Assembly: GCF_000024785.1 (NCBI RefSeq) | Contig: NC_013441.1 | Span: forward strand, 1,364,001-1,428,000 | Reading direction: 5' to 3' | Length of the DNA: 64,000 nucleotides | Origin: Gordonia bronchialis DSM 43247 | GTDB lineage: Bacteria > Actinomycetota > Actinomycetes > Mycobacteriales > Mycobacteriaceae | Shown here: piece after piece, positions 46,264 through 54,538 of the stretch | Layout of the letters: each line of letters begins with the position of its first letter | Position numbering within the stretch: the stretch's first letter is position 1 | Translations under genes and position numbers: made by a program | The notes under the pieces: generated by a model | Told to the model about the DNA's origin: nothing | Seen by the model: the letters and a program-made list of their open reading frames with translations, nothing else | Database searches by the model: none

Positions 46264-47506
46264 GATGGTGTCTCTCGTCGGTGGATATGCGCGCCGGCCG
46301 GGATGAGGAGGGGCAGGTCACCAAACATCGATGGTGACAGACCGACCTCGCCGATGACGGCGAGCTGATTGCCGTGAAAGGCTTCTCCGCCGTCGCCGAC
46401 TCGTATGTCGAGAACCGTTCCGGCGACCGGGGAGTGCACGATGACACTCCGGGCTCCGACACAACCCCCGGTAAGGACATCTCCCCTGAACAGAGGATCA
46501 CCTGCGGCCACGTGATCACCCGGGCGGACATACCACTGCATGGCCCTGAGACCGGGGTCGTCGACCTTCGCGTGGGGGTTGATGCCGACGCTGACAGGTT
46601 GCTGATAGAGCTTGGGAAGGCAGATTCGGAACCCGTTCGGCAAGTGCAGCTTTGGTGGTTTCGGTGGTTGGGGTGCTGGTCGTCGACGACCGGATAGGGC
46701 GTCGACGAAATCTCGGCACGTGGGGAAGCGCTGAGCGGGATCCTTGTGGAGGGCGCGCCGCAGGGCGTCGTCGACCCATGGTGGAACGTCAGGGCGTACG
46801 TGCGACAGGACCGGCGTCGGGCCGTTCAGCGTTCCGGTGACCTGCTCGTGCCACGTGCTTCCGAATGGTCGATGACCTGCGAGTAGCTCGAATACCGTGC
46901 ACGCCAAAGCGAACTGGTCGCTGCGATGGTCGCGGGCGCCATCCTGCACGAATTCAGGCGACGGATGATCGGGCAATGTCGGTCGTGTGAGCTCAGTCGA
47001 CAGCGCGAGTCCGAGGCACCACCCGTTGTCCAGTCCGGCCAACGTCACCTCCGTGTTCGTAGCCGAGTCGCTGATGTAGATACACCGAGCGCCGACGTTG
47101 CCGTGAGCGATGGACTGTCGGTGCAGGGCGTCGAGCGCATCGGCGACCATCCCCGTCCAGGTGATGACGTCGGCGACGTCGAGCCGGCCACGCTCGGCAA
47201 GCAGGGCACTCGCCGTGCGCCCCTCGGCGAACTGCGATGCGACCCACAGGCCGCGGTCGTCATCCAAACCTGTCGCGCTGAGCCTGGCCAGTCCCACGTC
47301 CGGTGTCACCGACGTGGTGATGACCTGCGGGGCGTCGAAGAACCAGTTGTTGCGCAGTGAGATTCGGTGTTCGGTCCGAACACGCGGAGCACTTCGTCGC
47401 GAAGACTCTGCGGATGGGATACGAGGTACACCTCGTCCTCCGATTCGGAGGGTAGCGGCGCCACGATGCGATATCCGGCGAAGGTGTCACCAGGTGCGAG
47501 CGACAT
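46260..47506 (-). pseudogene. Pseudokinase with C-terminal biotinyl/lipoyl-like domain, copy 1 (frameshifted)
   Basis: The N-lobe starts at ATG 47506 (AAGGGG nine bases upstream) with GDTFAGYRIVAPLPSESED and leaves frame near 47380. The rest is open in the next frame from ISLRNNWFFDAP to the stop at 46260. The kinase-like domain has HGNVGARCI where HRDxxxxN is expected and GLDNG instead of DFG, so it should be catalytically dead. After a proline linker comes VRPGDHVAAGDPLFRGDV and VHSPVAGTVLDIRV, a biotinyl/lipoyl-type hammerhead without an obvious acceptor lysine. An internal start near 47309 might still give a protein of about 349 residues. Confidence 0.78.
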
Positions 47507-47656
47507 ACTGACCATCCCCTTGATCGGATGATCTCCAAGCTAGATCACCGGATGCGACGGCGTGCCGCGGAGCGCGGACAGTGGCCTGTTCGGCCGACAG
47601 GCGGAGACGTCGCAGATGAGCACCGTCATCTGCGACGTGCGTGCGATAATCCGGCG

Positions 47657-48352
47657 GTGAACAGCGGTGTGCCCCGGGAGGTGACGATCGCCGTCGGCGC
47701 TGCGGCCCTCGGCGCGCGAGCGGTCGTCGCCACCGCGGGGCTGGCGGCGATCGCGGCACGGGTCAGTCTCCGGCTCCCGGTCATCGGGCCGATCGGCCGC
47801 CGTGCCGTGGACCGTCTGTCGGTTGAGGGCGAATACGTCATAGCCGACGTCCTGCCGGTGGCCGTCGAGCGTGGTAAACGGCTTGTGGCCGCGGTCATCA
47901 CTGCGATCGTCGCCGAACTCGATCTCACGACCCTGGTGCGCGAACACGCCGATCTCAACGCCATCGCAGCCGATCTCGACATCGAGGCCATCCTGGACCG
48001 CGTCGATCTCAATGCAGTCATCGCCGAGCGGGTGAACCTCGACGCCGCGGTCGGACTCGTCGACCTCGACGTGGTGGCCGGCGGCATCGACATCGACGCG
48101 ATCGCCGCCCGGATCGACATCGACGCCATCCTTGGTCGCGTCGACCTGATCGGGCTGGCCGAAGAGGTCATCGACGGGGTCGACCTCACCGACATCATCC
48201 GTGACGCCAGCACTTCGGTCACCGCCGATGTGATGACCGACGTCCGCGGCACCTCCGAACGCGCCGATGACGCCGTCGCCAACGCGATCAACCGCATCCT
48301 GCGGCGCCGAGTAGCCGACGGTGCGGCCGACGGGCAGGTGCCCGGTGAGTGA
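47657..48352 (+). CDS. Nonapeptide-repeat protein upstream of RDD gene
   Basis: This 231-residue protein starts at GTG 47657 with a hydrophobic N-terminal segment (about residues 8-35). A central stretch repeats a nine-residue pattern close to (V/I)D(L/I)DAIAxR: VDLDVVAGG, IDIDAIAAR, IDIDAILGR, then VDLIGLAEEVIDGVDLTDII. The end, IIRDASTSVTADVMTDVRGT, resembles a conserved actinobacterial C-terminal region seen with RDD proteins. It overlaps the RDD gene by 8 bp, so the two act together. Function unknown. Confidence 0.8.
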   Translation: MNSGVPREVTIAVGAAALGARAVVATAGLAAIAARVSLRLPVIGPIGRRAVDRLSVEGEYVIADVLPVAVERGKRLVAAVITAIVAELDLTTLVREHADLNAIAADLDIEAILDRVDLNAVIAERVNLDAAVGLVDLDVVAGGIDIDAIAARIDIDAILGRVDLIGLAEEVIDGVDLTDIIRDASTSVTADVMTDVRGTSERADDAVANAINRILRRRVADGAADGQVPGE

Positions 48353-48830
48353 GTCGCCCGGCACGCCACAGGGCAAGCGGCACAACACGACTCACCACCC
48401 AGTGGTGCTCGATCGCGACAAGAGCGCGGGCATCGTCAGCCGAGGTATCGCCGCGATCATCGACCTGGCGGTGGTCGGCACCATCCTGGGTGGCGGCTAT
48501 CTGGCGGTGACGCTCGCCCGACTCCTGCTCAGCGTGCAGGACTTCAGCTTCCCGCACCCGCACATCGTCTTCACCGCCACCGGATTCATCGTGGTGTCCG
48601 TGCTGTACCTGACCGCGTGCTGGGCGGTGTCGGGACGCACGCTCGGCTGCGTGGTCATGGGTCTGCGCGTCGTCGGGCGCAAAGGTGGCCGGATGCGGCC
48701 CGTCGTCGCGCTGCTTCGCGCCCTGATCTGTACGTTCTTGCCGATCGGCCTGGCGTGGGCGGCAGTCCACTCCCAGCGCCGGGCGGTCGCCGACATCGTG
48801 CTGCGCACCCGCGTGGTGTACTCGCGCTGA
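48345..48830 (+). CDS. RDD-family membrane protein
   Basis: This 161-residue protein has three to four hydrophobic helices. An RDD-type start (AGIVSRGIAAIIDLAVVG) carries the Arg and Asp of the first RDD helix, then WAVSGRTLGCVVMGLRVVG and RRAVADIVLRTRVVY. RDD proteins are small membrane proteins of varied or unknown function. The start GTG 48345 overlaps the preceding repeat-protein gene. Confidence 0.88.
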   Translation: MSESPGTPQGKRHNTTHHPVVLDRDKSAGIVSRGIAAIIDLAVVGTILGGGYLAVTLARLLLSVQDFSFPHPHIVFTATGFIVVSVLYLTACWAVSGRTLGCVVMGLRVVGRKGGRMRPVVALLRALICTFLPIGLAWAAVHSQRRAVADIVLRTRVVYSR

Positions 48831-49026
48831 CGCTGGATACCCGCGCGTGAATTGGTGCCCCATCTCTGAGGGTGGGGCATCGCATATAGTGCGTTGCACC
48901 ACCCTCACCGGCCCCCGAAAACGCATCGCCGCTCAGCGGACGGGTCCACCCTCGACCGCCGTCCCGGGCTGGGAGCGATCCGGGTGAACGACGAATGCTC
49001 GGCGGAGGTTGACCTACCGTGGGGGC

Positions 49027-50460
49027 GTGGCGACCAACGGGCGTGTGGGAGCGATCGGACTGCGGGATCTGATCGTCGACGACGGAACCTGGGAATCGTG
49101 GGATCACCCGCCCGACGAGCCGGTGGACGCCGACGCGGGGTATGCCGACGACCTCGAGCGTGCCCGTGAGCGATCCGGGTGCGACGAGTCGGTCATCACC
49201 GGCGTCGGACGGGTCGGCGGGCGGACGGTGGTGCTCATCGTCAGCGAGTTCGCCTTCCTCGGCGGGTCCATCGGAGCTGCCGCGGGAAACCGTGTGGTGC
49301 AAGCGCTTCGACGGGCCACTTCCGCAGGGTTGCCGGTGCTGGCGATGCCCGCCTCGGGTGGTACCCGGATGCAGGAGGGGACCCCCGCGTTTCTGCAGAT
49401 GGTCGCGATCACCGGCGCGGTCACCGCGCACAAGGCGGCCGGGCTGGCCTACCTGGTGTACCTGCGGCACCCGACCACCGGTGGTGTCTTCGCCTCCTGG
49501 GGGTCGCTGGGCCACGTCACGTGGGCACAGCCGGGTGCTCTCGTCGGGTTCCTCGGGCCGCGTGTCTACGAGGGCCTGTATGGCGAGCCGTTCCCGGCCG
49601 GTGTGCAGACGGCCGAGAATCTTTCCCACATCCAGCTCGTCGACGCAGTCCTCGACGCGAAGACACTGCGCAACGTCCTCGGTTTGGTGCTCGGTCTCCT
49701 CGAGAAATCGGGAGCGGCGCACCACCCATCCGTCCGCAGAGAAACCGCGGTGCCCGACATCGACGCCTGGACGGCGGTGCAGGCGACCCGAGAGACGCGC
49801 CGCGCGGGGGTGATCGAGCTGCTGGGCGCGGGTGAGTCGGTGATCCTGAACTCCGGCCCGATGCGACTCGCGTTGAGTCGCTTCGGGAATCGCGTTGCGG
49901 TGGTGATCGGGCAGGATCGTGCCGCGCAGGCCGATGGGCAGTTGATCGCAGCTCGGCATCTTCGGGTGGCGCGTCGCGGACTCGCGATGGCCGCCGATCT
50001 GGGTCTACCGGTGATCACCGTCATCGACACGCCGGGTGCCGAGTTGTCCGCGTCGGCCGAGGAGGACGGGCTCGCCGCCGAGATAGCGCGCTGCACAGCG
50101 GAATTGATCGACGTGGCGGTGCCCACGGTGTCGGTGCTGCTGGGGCAGGGCGGCGGTGGTGCGGCGCTGGCCTTGTTCCCCGCCGATCGTCGGGTCGCCC
50201 GCCACGATGCCTGGCTGTCGCCCTTGCCGCCGGAAGGGGCGAGCCTCATCGTCCACCGCGACACCGACCACGCCGCGGATCTCGCGAGGCGTCAGGGCAT
50301 CCTCGCGGCCGAGTTGGCGCGGTCCGGGGTCATCGACGAGCTGATCGGCCCGACCGGCGACATCTCTGCGCGGATCGCGGAAACGCTGATGCGACAACTT
50401 GATTCGATCGCCGGACCGGACTTCGCGGCACGTACCCGGGTGCCCGGGAGTGGGCGATGA
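49027..50460 (+). CDS. AccD3-like acyl-CoA carboxylase carboxyltransferase
   Basis: This 477-residue crotonase-fold protein joins the two carboxyltransferase halves. The N-half has GGSIGAAAGNRVVQAL and ASGGTRMQEGTPAFLQM; the C-half has VIDTPGAELSASAEEDGLA and LGQGGGGAALALFPADR. The pattern, including YLRHPTTGGVFASWGSLGH, matches M. tuberculosis AccD3 (Rv0904c). A biotinylated alpha subunit elsewhere would supply carboxyl groups. It is followed by a Nudix gene overlapping by ATGA. Confidence 0.87.
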   Translation: MATNGRVGAIGLRDLIVDDGTWESWDHPPDEPVDADAGYADDLERARERSGCDESVITGVGRVGGRTVVLIVSEFAFLGGSIGAAAGNRVVQALRRATSAGLPVLAMPASGGTRMQEGTPAFLQMVAITGAVTAHKAAGLAYLVYLRHPTTGGVFASWGSLGHVTWAQPGALVGFLGPRVYEGLYGEPFPAGVQTAENLSHIQLVDAVLDAKTLRNVLGLVLGLLEKSGAAHHPSVRRETAVPDIDAWTAVQATRETRRAGVIELLGAGESVILNSGPMRLALSRFGNRVAVVIGQDRAAQADGQLIAARHLRVARRGLAMAADLGLPVITVIDTPGAELSASAEEDGLAAEIARCTAELIDVAVPTVSVLLGQGGGGAALALFPADRRVARHDAWLSPLPPEGASLIVHRDTDHAADLARRQGILAAELARSGVIDELIGPTGDISARIAETLMRQLDSIAGPDFAARTRVPGSGR

Positions 50461-50888
50461 GCAGGCGGGTGGTGGCCGTCGGCGCGGTGATCGTCGATGA
50501 CGCCGGACGAATTCTGTTGGTACTGAGGAAAAACGAGCCACAGGCCGGCTATTGGAGTCTGCCCGGCGGCAAGGTCGAGCCGGGGGAGACGGCCGTCGAC
50601 GCGGTGGTGCGGGAAGTCGCCGAGGAAACCGGGTTGCAGATCGACGTGCTCGAACGGGCCTGGGTCGTCGAGATCCCCTACCGAGGTGGGACGGGGACAG
50701 ACGACATCGTCTTCGAGGTCCACGACTTCCGGGCCGGCGTACGGTCGGGCACCCTGCGCGCCGGTGATGACGCAGCCGACGCCGCCTGGTTCGCGCCGGC
50801 TGAACTGACCTCGATACCGGTCACAGCGCGACTGCTGGATTTCCTGACGGCAGCCGGTGTGCTCGACCGTCGGCCGCCTCCGGACTGA
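50457..50888 (+). CDS. Nudix hydrolase
   Basis: This 143-residue protein contains a complete Nudix box from GGKVEPGETAVDAVVREVAE through ETGL (about residues 37-60). It hydrolyses a nucleoside diphosphate linked to another group; the substrate (for example oxidised dNTPs) is not evident. It starts within the stop of the AccD3-like gene. Confidence 0.93.
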   Translation: MSRRVVAVGAVIVDDAGRILLVLRKNEPQAGYWSLPGGKVEPGETAVDAVVREVAEETGLQIDVLERAWVVEIPYRGGTGTDDIVFEVHDFRAGVRSGTLRAGDDAADAAWFAPAELTSIPVTARLLDFLTAAGVLDRRPPPD

Positions 50889-50917
50889 CCTGTTCTGGTG
50901 CATGTCGCTCTGGCAGA

Positions 50918-51397
50918 ATGTCCGAGATGCGGGCGAGACTCCTGATTGTGATCACGACATGTGCTGCGGCCCTTGTGCTCAGCGGATGTTCAGACGACGA
51001 CAGCGATGCCGTGACCGCGACGACAACCACGACCGCAACCGTCGTGCACAGCGTGTCAGACGCCCCGCGCAGCAGCTCCACACCGTCCGCCACTTCCGAC
51101 TCGGGTGTGTGGACTGGCACCTGGGAGTCCCTCGGCGAGTCGCGGGCTGCCGTGTTGACCGTGTCCTCGACGGATCCCCTCACCGCCCGGATCGACATCA
51201 CTCCGGGCCGCTGCGGTGCCACCTGGACCGAGGAATCGCGGCGAACCGGGGCGGATGGTGTGGTGGTCGAGGTCGCCGCACGAGTGACCTACGGGGAGTG
51301 TTCGGACAACCGCTGGACGGTGCGGCTGACACCGGATCGAATCAGCGGGATCGACACCACGGACCCGTCCACCACAGTGAATTTCACGCGAGACTGA
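50918..51397 (+). CDS. Small lipoprotein of unknown function
   Basis: This 159-residue protein has a signal peptide and lipobox LVLSGC, then a Ser/Thr-rich linker and a compact beta domain (GVWTGTWESLGESRAAVLTV) with two further cysteines (PGRCGATW, YGECSDN) that may pair. The start is ATG 50918 or ATG 50927. It precedes the nitroreductase by 10 bp. Confidence 0.8.
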   Translation: MSEMRARLLIVITTCAAALVLSGCSDDDSDAVTATTTTTATVVHSVSDAPRSSSTPSATSDSGVWTGTWESLGESRAAVLTVSSTDPLTARIDITPGRCGATWTEESRRTGADGVVVEVAARVTYGECSDNRWTVRLTPDRISGIDTTDPSTTVNFTRD

Positions 51398-51407
51398 AGG
51401 AGTCTTC

Positions 51408-52028
51408 ATGACCGAGTTGCTGCCGCTGGATCCCGACGAGCTGCTGACCACGACGCGGTCGGTGCGTAAACGTCTTGACCTGGAGCGCCCGGTCCCGATC
51501 GAGATCGTCCGCGAGGCACTCGAGGTGGCCCTGCAGGCACCGACGGGCAGCAACAGCCAGACCTGGCACTGGATCGTGCTCACCGAACCGGATCTCAAGA
51601 AGCGCGTGGGCGAGCTGTACGCGAAATCCTTTGCCACGTATTACGCCAACCAGGCACCACGGGACGAGACCGGTCAGCGGGTCGCGTCGAGTGCGCAGTA
51701 TCTGGCCGACGTCATGGGAGACGTACCGGTGCTGGTCATCGGCGCCATCTACACCGGCGGGGAACTTCCGACCGGTAACCAGGCGGGTGTGTGGGGATCG
51801 TTGCTCCCGGGTGCCTGGAGTCTGTCGCTCGCGTTGCGAGCACGGGGACTGGGATCGGCCTGGACCACGCTGCACCTTGCCTACGAGTCGGAGGTCGCCG
51901 AACTCCTCGGCATCCCGCCGACCGTTCATCAGGGTGTGTTGCTGCTGGTGGCCTACACCAAGGGCACGGATTTCCGTCCGGCCGAACGCAAACCGCTCGA
52001 CAAGGTCCTGCACATCAACGGGTGGTGA
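51408..52028 (+). CDS. Nitroreductase-family flavoprotein
   Basis: This 206-residue FMN-dependent oxidoreductase has an N-terminal RSVRKRLDLERPV flavin-phosphate site, APTGSNSQTWHWIVLT and a C-terminal ARGLGSAWTTLH segment, all typical of the family. Physiological substrates are unknown. A TetR gene starts two bases after its stop and may control it. Confidence 0.9.
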   Translation: MTELLPLDPDELLTTTRSVRKRLDLERPVPIEIVREALEVALQAPTGSNSQTWHWIVLTEPDLKKRVGELYAKSFATYYANQAPRDETGQRVASSAQYLADVMGDVPVLVIGAIYTGGELPTGNQAGVWGSLLPGAWSLSLALRARGLGSAWTTLHLAYESEVAELLGIPPTVHQGVLLLVAYTKGTDFRPAERKPLDKVLHINGW

Positions 52029-52030
52029 GC

Positions 52031-52663
52031 ATGGCGGGCGCTTCCGATGGCGCGGCACCCGACGAACCCCGTCAGACCCGCCGGGGCCAGGCGAAGGCCG
52101 CGCGTCGTGCCGAACTGCTCGAGGCGGCGGCCCACCAGATGGCTGCGCGTGGGTTCAGTGCGGTGCGTCTCGAGGACATCGGCCGCGCGGTCGGGGTGAG
52201 CGGTCCGGCGATGTACCGCCATTTCGCGTCGAAGTCGGACCTTCTCGACGAGATGCTCGTCGACATCAGTCAACGTCTGCACGACGGGGGCGCCGAGGTG
52301 GTCGCCCGGGGTGCCGCACCCGCCGACACCCTCGCCGACCTCATCCGTTTCCACATCGACGTCCTCGTCACCAAACCCGACCTCATCGCTGTGCAGGACC
52401 GCGACCTCGCCGCCCTGAGCCCTGACGCCAATCACCGGGTGCGATCCCTGCAACGGCGTTACGTCGAGCAGTGGGTGGATGTGCTGGTGGCCTGCGGTGA
52501 GACCGGCGTCGGCGTCACGACCGACCGCGACGAGGCGCGGGTCCGGGTGCACGCGACCTTCGGGCTGCTGAACTCCTCGCCGCGGCTGCCCGAGTTCCCC
52601 GAGACCCGACTGCGGCCGCTGCTGACCACGATGGCCACCGACGCGTTGCTGGGACGTAGGTGA
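52031..52663 (+). CDS. TetR-family regulator
   Basis: This 210-residue regulator has an N-terminal HTH (LEDIGRAVGVSGPAMYRHFA) and a helical ligand domain with VTKPDLIAVQDRDL. It is translationally linked to the nitroreductase. Similar TetR proteins occur beside leucine-degradation genes in mycobacteria, so control of the accD1 operon 6 kb away is possible but not shown. Confidence 0.9.
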   Translation: MAGASDGAAPDEPRQTRRGQAKAARRAELLEAAAHQMAARGFSAVRLEDIGRAVGVSGPAMYRHFASKSDLLDEMLVDISQRLHDGGAEVVARGAAPADTLADLIRFHIDVLVTKPDLIAVQDRDLAALSPDANHRVRSLQRRYVEQWVDVLVACGETGVGVTTDRDEARVRVHATFGLLNSSPRLPEFPETRLRPLLTTMATDALLGRR

Positions 52664-52891
52664 GGGGAGCCTCCGGGTGGCGACGAAACCTGTACTCGCC
52701 GTCGTGCCCCGAGCGGACTATCCGTCCGTGCGGGTCGAGGTGTCCAGATTTCGGTCGACGACGGGGAGTCCCCGACCGATCGGTCAGATGAAAACAGTCG
52801 CCGATACTGCATACCGGACGCGCGGCAATCTACGCTGAGGCGTCTGAGAGAGCCCAGGCCGCGGATCGCGGCACCGATAGGAGAGCAGAAC

Positions 52892-53644
52892 GTGACTTCG
52901 CCAGATCCCAGCAAGGGCGGCAGCCAAGGACCCCAGTCGGGCGGTTTCCCGGGGAGTTCCGAGGCGACCTCCTACGTCCCGACCGGCGGCGCACCCGGCT
53001 ACGGCACGCCCAACGCGCCGGCGAGCGGGCAGATCCCCGCCCAGAGCGGCCAGTGGAGTGCGCAGAATCCGGCTCCGCAGTTCGGCGGCGGTCACTACGA
53101 TCCGAACGCCCAGTACGACCCGAATAATCAGTACGGCGCCTCGGGTGGGCAACCGTATGCGCCCCGCCCGCGTCCGGACCTGTCGCTGATCCTCGCGCTG
53201 GCGTCCGCGCTCCTCGGTATCGTCACCTACTTCATGGGCTTCGTCAGCTGGATCACGGTGGCCTCCGGGGTGGAGGACGAGGCCGACGACTGGGCCAACG
53301 ACCTCGCGAACGGGGACACGGGCGTGCCCGGCTTCTTCTCCTACGAGATCCTCCTCAACCCGGGCAAGTTCCTCATCCTGCTCGGTGCCGTCGCCGTGGC
53401 CACGACCCTGGTTCTGGTGCCTCGCTATCGCAAGGCGCTGCCGTTCCTGGCGGTGATCGCCACCGCGGGATGGCTGGCCCTGTTCGCGGCCGCGCTGGCG
53501 TTGCCGCCCGTCGTCAACCTCGGTGCCGGCGCGATCGTGGCGCTGATCTTCGGTTTCCTGCAGGTGGCGTTGCTCCTGGGGGCGTCCTTCGTCTTCGGTC
53601 TGAAGCGTGACGAGGTGGCGCCGGACCCCGCGGTGGCTCGCTGA
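52892..53644 (+). CDS. DUF5336-like proline/glutamine-rich membrane protein (Rv0954-like)
   Basis: This 250-residue protein has a disordered N-terminal 85 residues rich in Gly, Pro, Gln and Tyr (YDPNAQYDPNNQYGASGGQP), then four predicted TM helices: LILALASALLGIVTYFMGF, FLILLGAVAVATTLVLV, a third around FLAVIATAGWLALFAAAL and a fourth around IVALIFGFLQVALLLGA. M. tuberculosis Rv0954, a 34-kDa-antigen-like protein near sucCD, has the same design. The start GTG 52892 has GGAGAGCAGA upstream. Confidence 0.85.
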   Translation: MTSPDPSKGGSQGPQSGGFPGSSEATSYVPTGGAPGYGTPNAPASGQIPAQSGQWSAQNPAPQFGGGHYDPNAQYDPNNQYGASGGQPYAPRPRPDLSLILALASALLGIVTYFMGFVSWITVASGVEDEADDWANDLANGDTGVPGFFSYEILLNPGKFLILLGAVAVATTLVLVPRYRKALPFLAVIATAGWLALFAAALALPPVVNLGAGAIVALIFGFLQVALLLGASFVFGLKRDEVAPDPAVAR

Positions 53645-53651
53645 TCGATCG

Positions 53652-54446
53652 GTGAACGACGACGAGCGCGGAGCAGCGGAGACCGATCCGCTGGTCCGCG
53701 CTCTTCGTCTGGGCGGCAGCGTGTTCGCCGAGGAGGAGGCGACACTGCTGCGCGCCGGCGCCGTCGATCCCGAGCAGCTCGCCGCCTGGTGTGCGCGTCG
53801 CGTCGCGGGGGAGCCGCTCGAGCACATCCTCGGCTGGGTCGGCTTCGCGGGTCTGCGTCTGGCGGTCGGCCCCGGGGTGTTCGTACCGCGTCAGCGCTCG
53901 GTGCTGGTGGCCGACGCCGCGGTCGCCCACATTCTTACGAGCGGCGCGAATCCGACGCTACTGGAGGCGTTTTGCGGTGTCGCACCCATCGCCACCGTGG
54001 TGCACCACCGCGTTCCCGGGGCTTCGATTCACCTCACCGACGCCGACCCGGTGGCGCTGCGATACGCCCGACGCAATGTCGGTGACGATGCCGGCGTGTA
54101 CGTGGGACCGGGCTTTTCCGGTGTGCCCGCGCATCTTCGGGGTTACATCGACGTCGTTGCCGCGGTGCCGCCGTATGTTCCGGAGCGCGACTTCGAGCAG
54201 CTTCCGCACGAGGCCCGTGAGTACGAACCGCGCGCCGCGCTGATCGCCGGCCCCGACGGCCTCGACCATGTTCGGGAGCTGATCGACGATGCCGCCGAAT
54301 GGCTTTCACCACACGGCGTGCTGGTCGTCGAGATGAATCATGCGCAGTTCGATGCGACGGCCGAGCATGCTCGCGCCCGGGGCTTGCGCGCCGAGGTGAT
54401 CGTCGGCGACGACGGACAGACGGTGGTGGCGCGCCTTCGGCGTTGA
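53652..54446 (+). CDS. PrmC/HemK-like methyltransferase with altered active site
   Basis: This 264-residue protein has an N-terminal helical domain and a Rossmann methyltransferase domain beginning at GVFVPRQRSVLVADAAV, as in the PrmC-related family. The SAM loop is degenerate (LLEAFCGVAPIATVVHH). The NPPY motif that grips the glutamine amide reads VPPYVP, with Asn replaced by Val. It may be a non-catalytic or divergent member. It starts 8 bp after the DUF5336-like gene. Confidence 0.78.
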   Translation: MNDDERGAAETDPLVRALRLGGSVFAEEEATLLRAGAVDPEQLAAWCARRVAGEPLEHILGWVGFAGLRLAVGPGVFVPRQRSVLVADAAVAHILTSGANPTLLEAFCGVAPIATVVHHRVPGASIHLTDADPVALRYARRNVGDDAGVYVGPGFSGVPAHLRGYIDVVAAVPPYVPERDFEQLPHEAREYEPRAALIAGPDGLDHVRELIDDAAEWLSPHGVLVVEMNHAQFDATAEHARARGLRAEVIVGDDGQTVVARLRR

Positions 54447-54448
54447 CC

Positions 54449-54522
54449 GTGTTCGCCTGCCCGGTCGACGCGAAGCGACGCACGATGAACGTGTTCGCCT
54501 GCCCGGTCAACGCGAGACGACG
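54449..54522. repeat. 32-bp direct repeat, two copies
   Basis: GTGTTCGCCTGCCCGGTC followed by (G/A)ACGCGA(A/G)(G/A)CGACG occurs at 54449-54480 and 54491-54522 in the gap between convergent genes. No other meaning is evident. Confidence 0.75.
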
Positions 54523-54538
54523 CCCCGTCAACGAGCGG

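Noticed and set aside
46260..47506. Active serine/threonine protein kinase
   Set aside because: The HRD aspartate is replaced (HGN) and DFG is absent, so an active kinase is unlikely even if the frame is intact.
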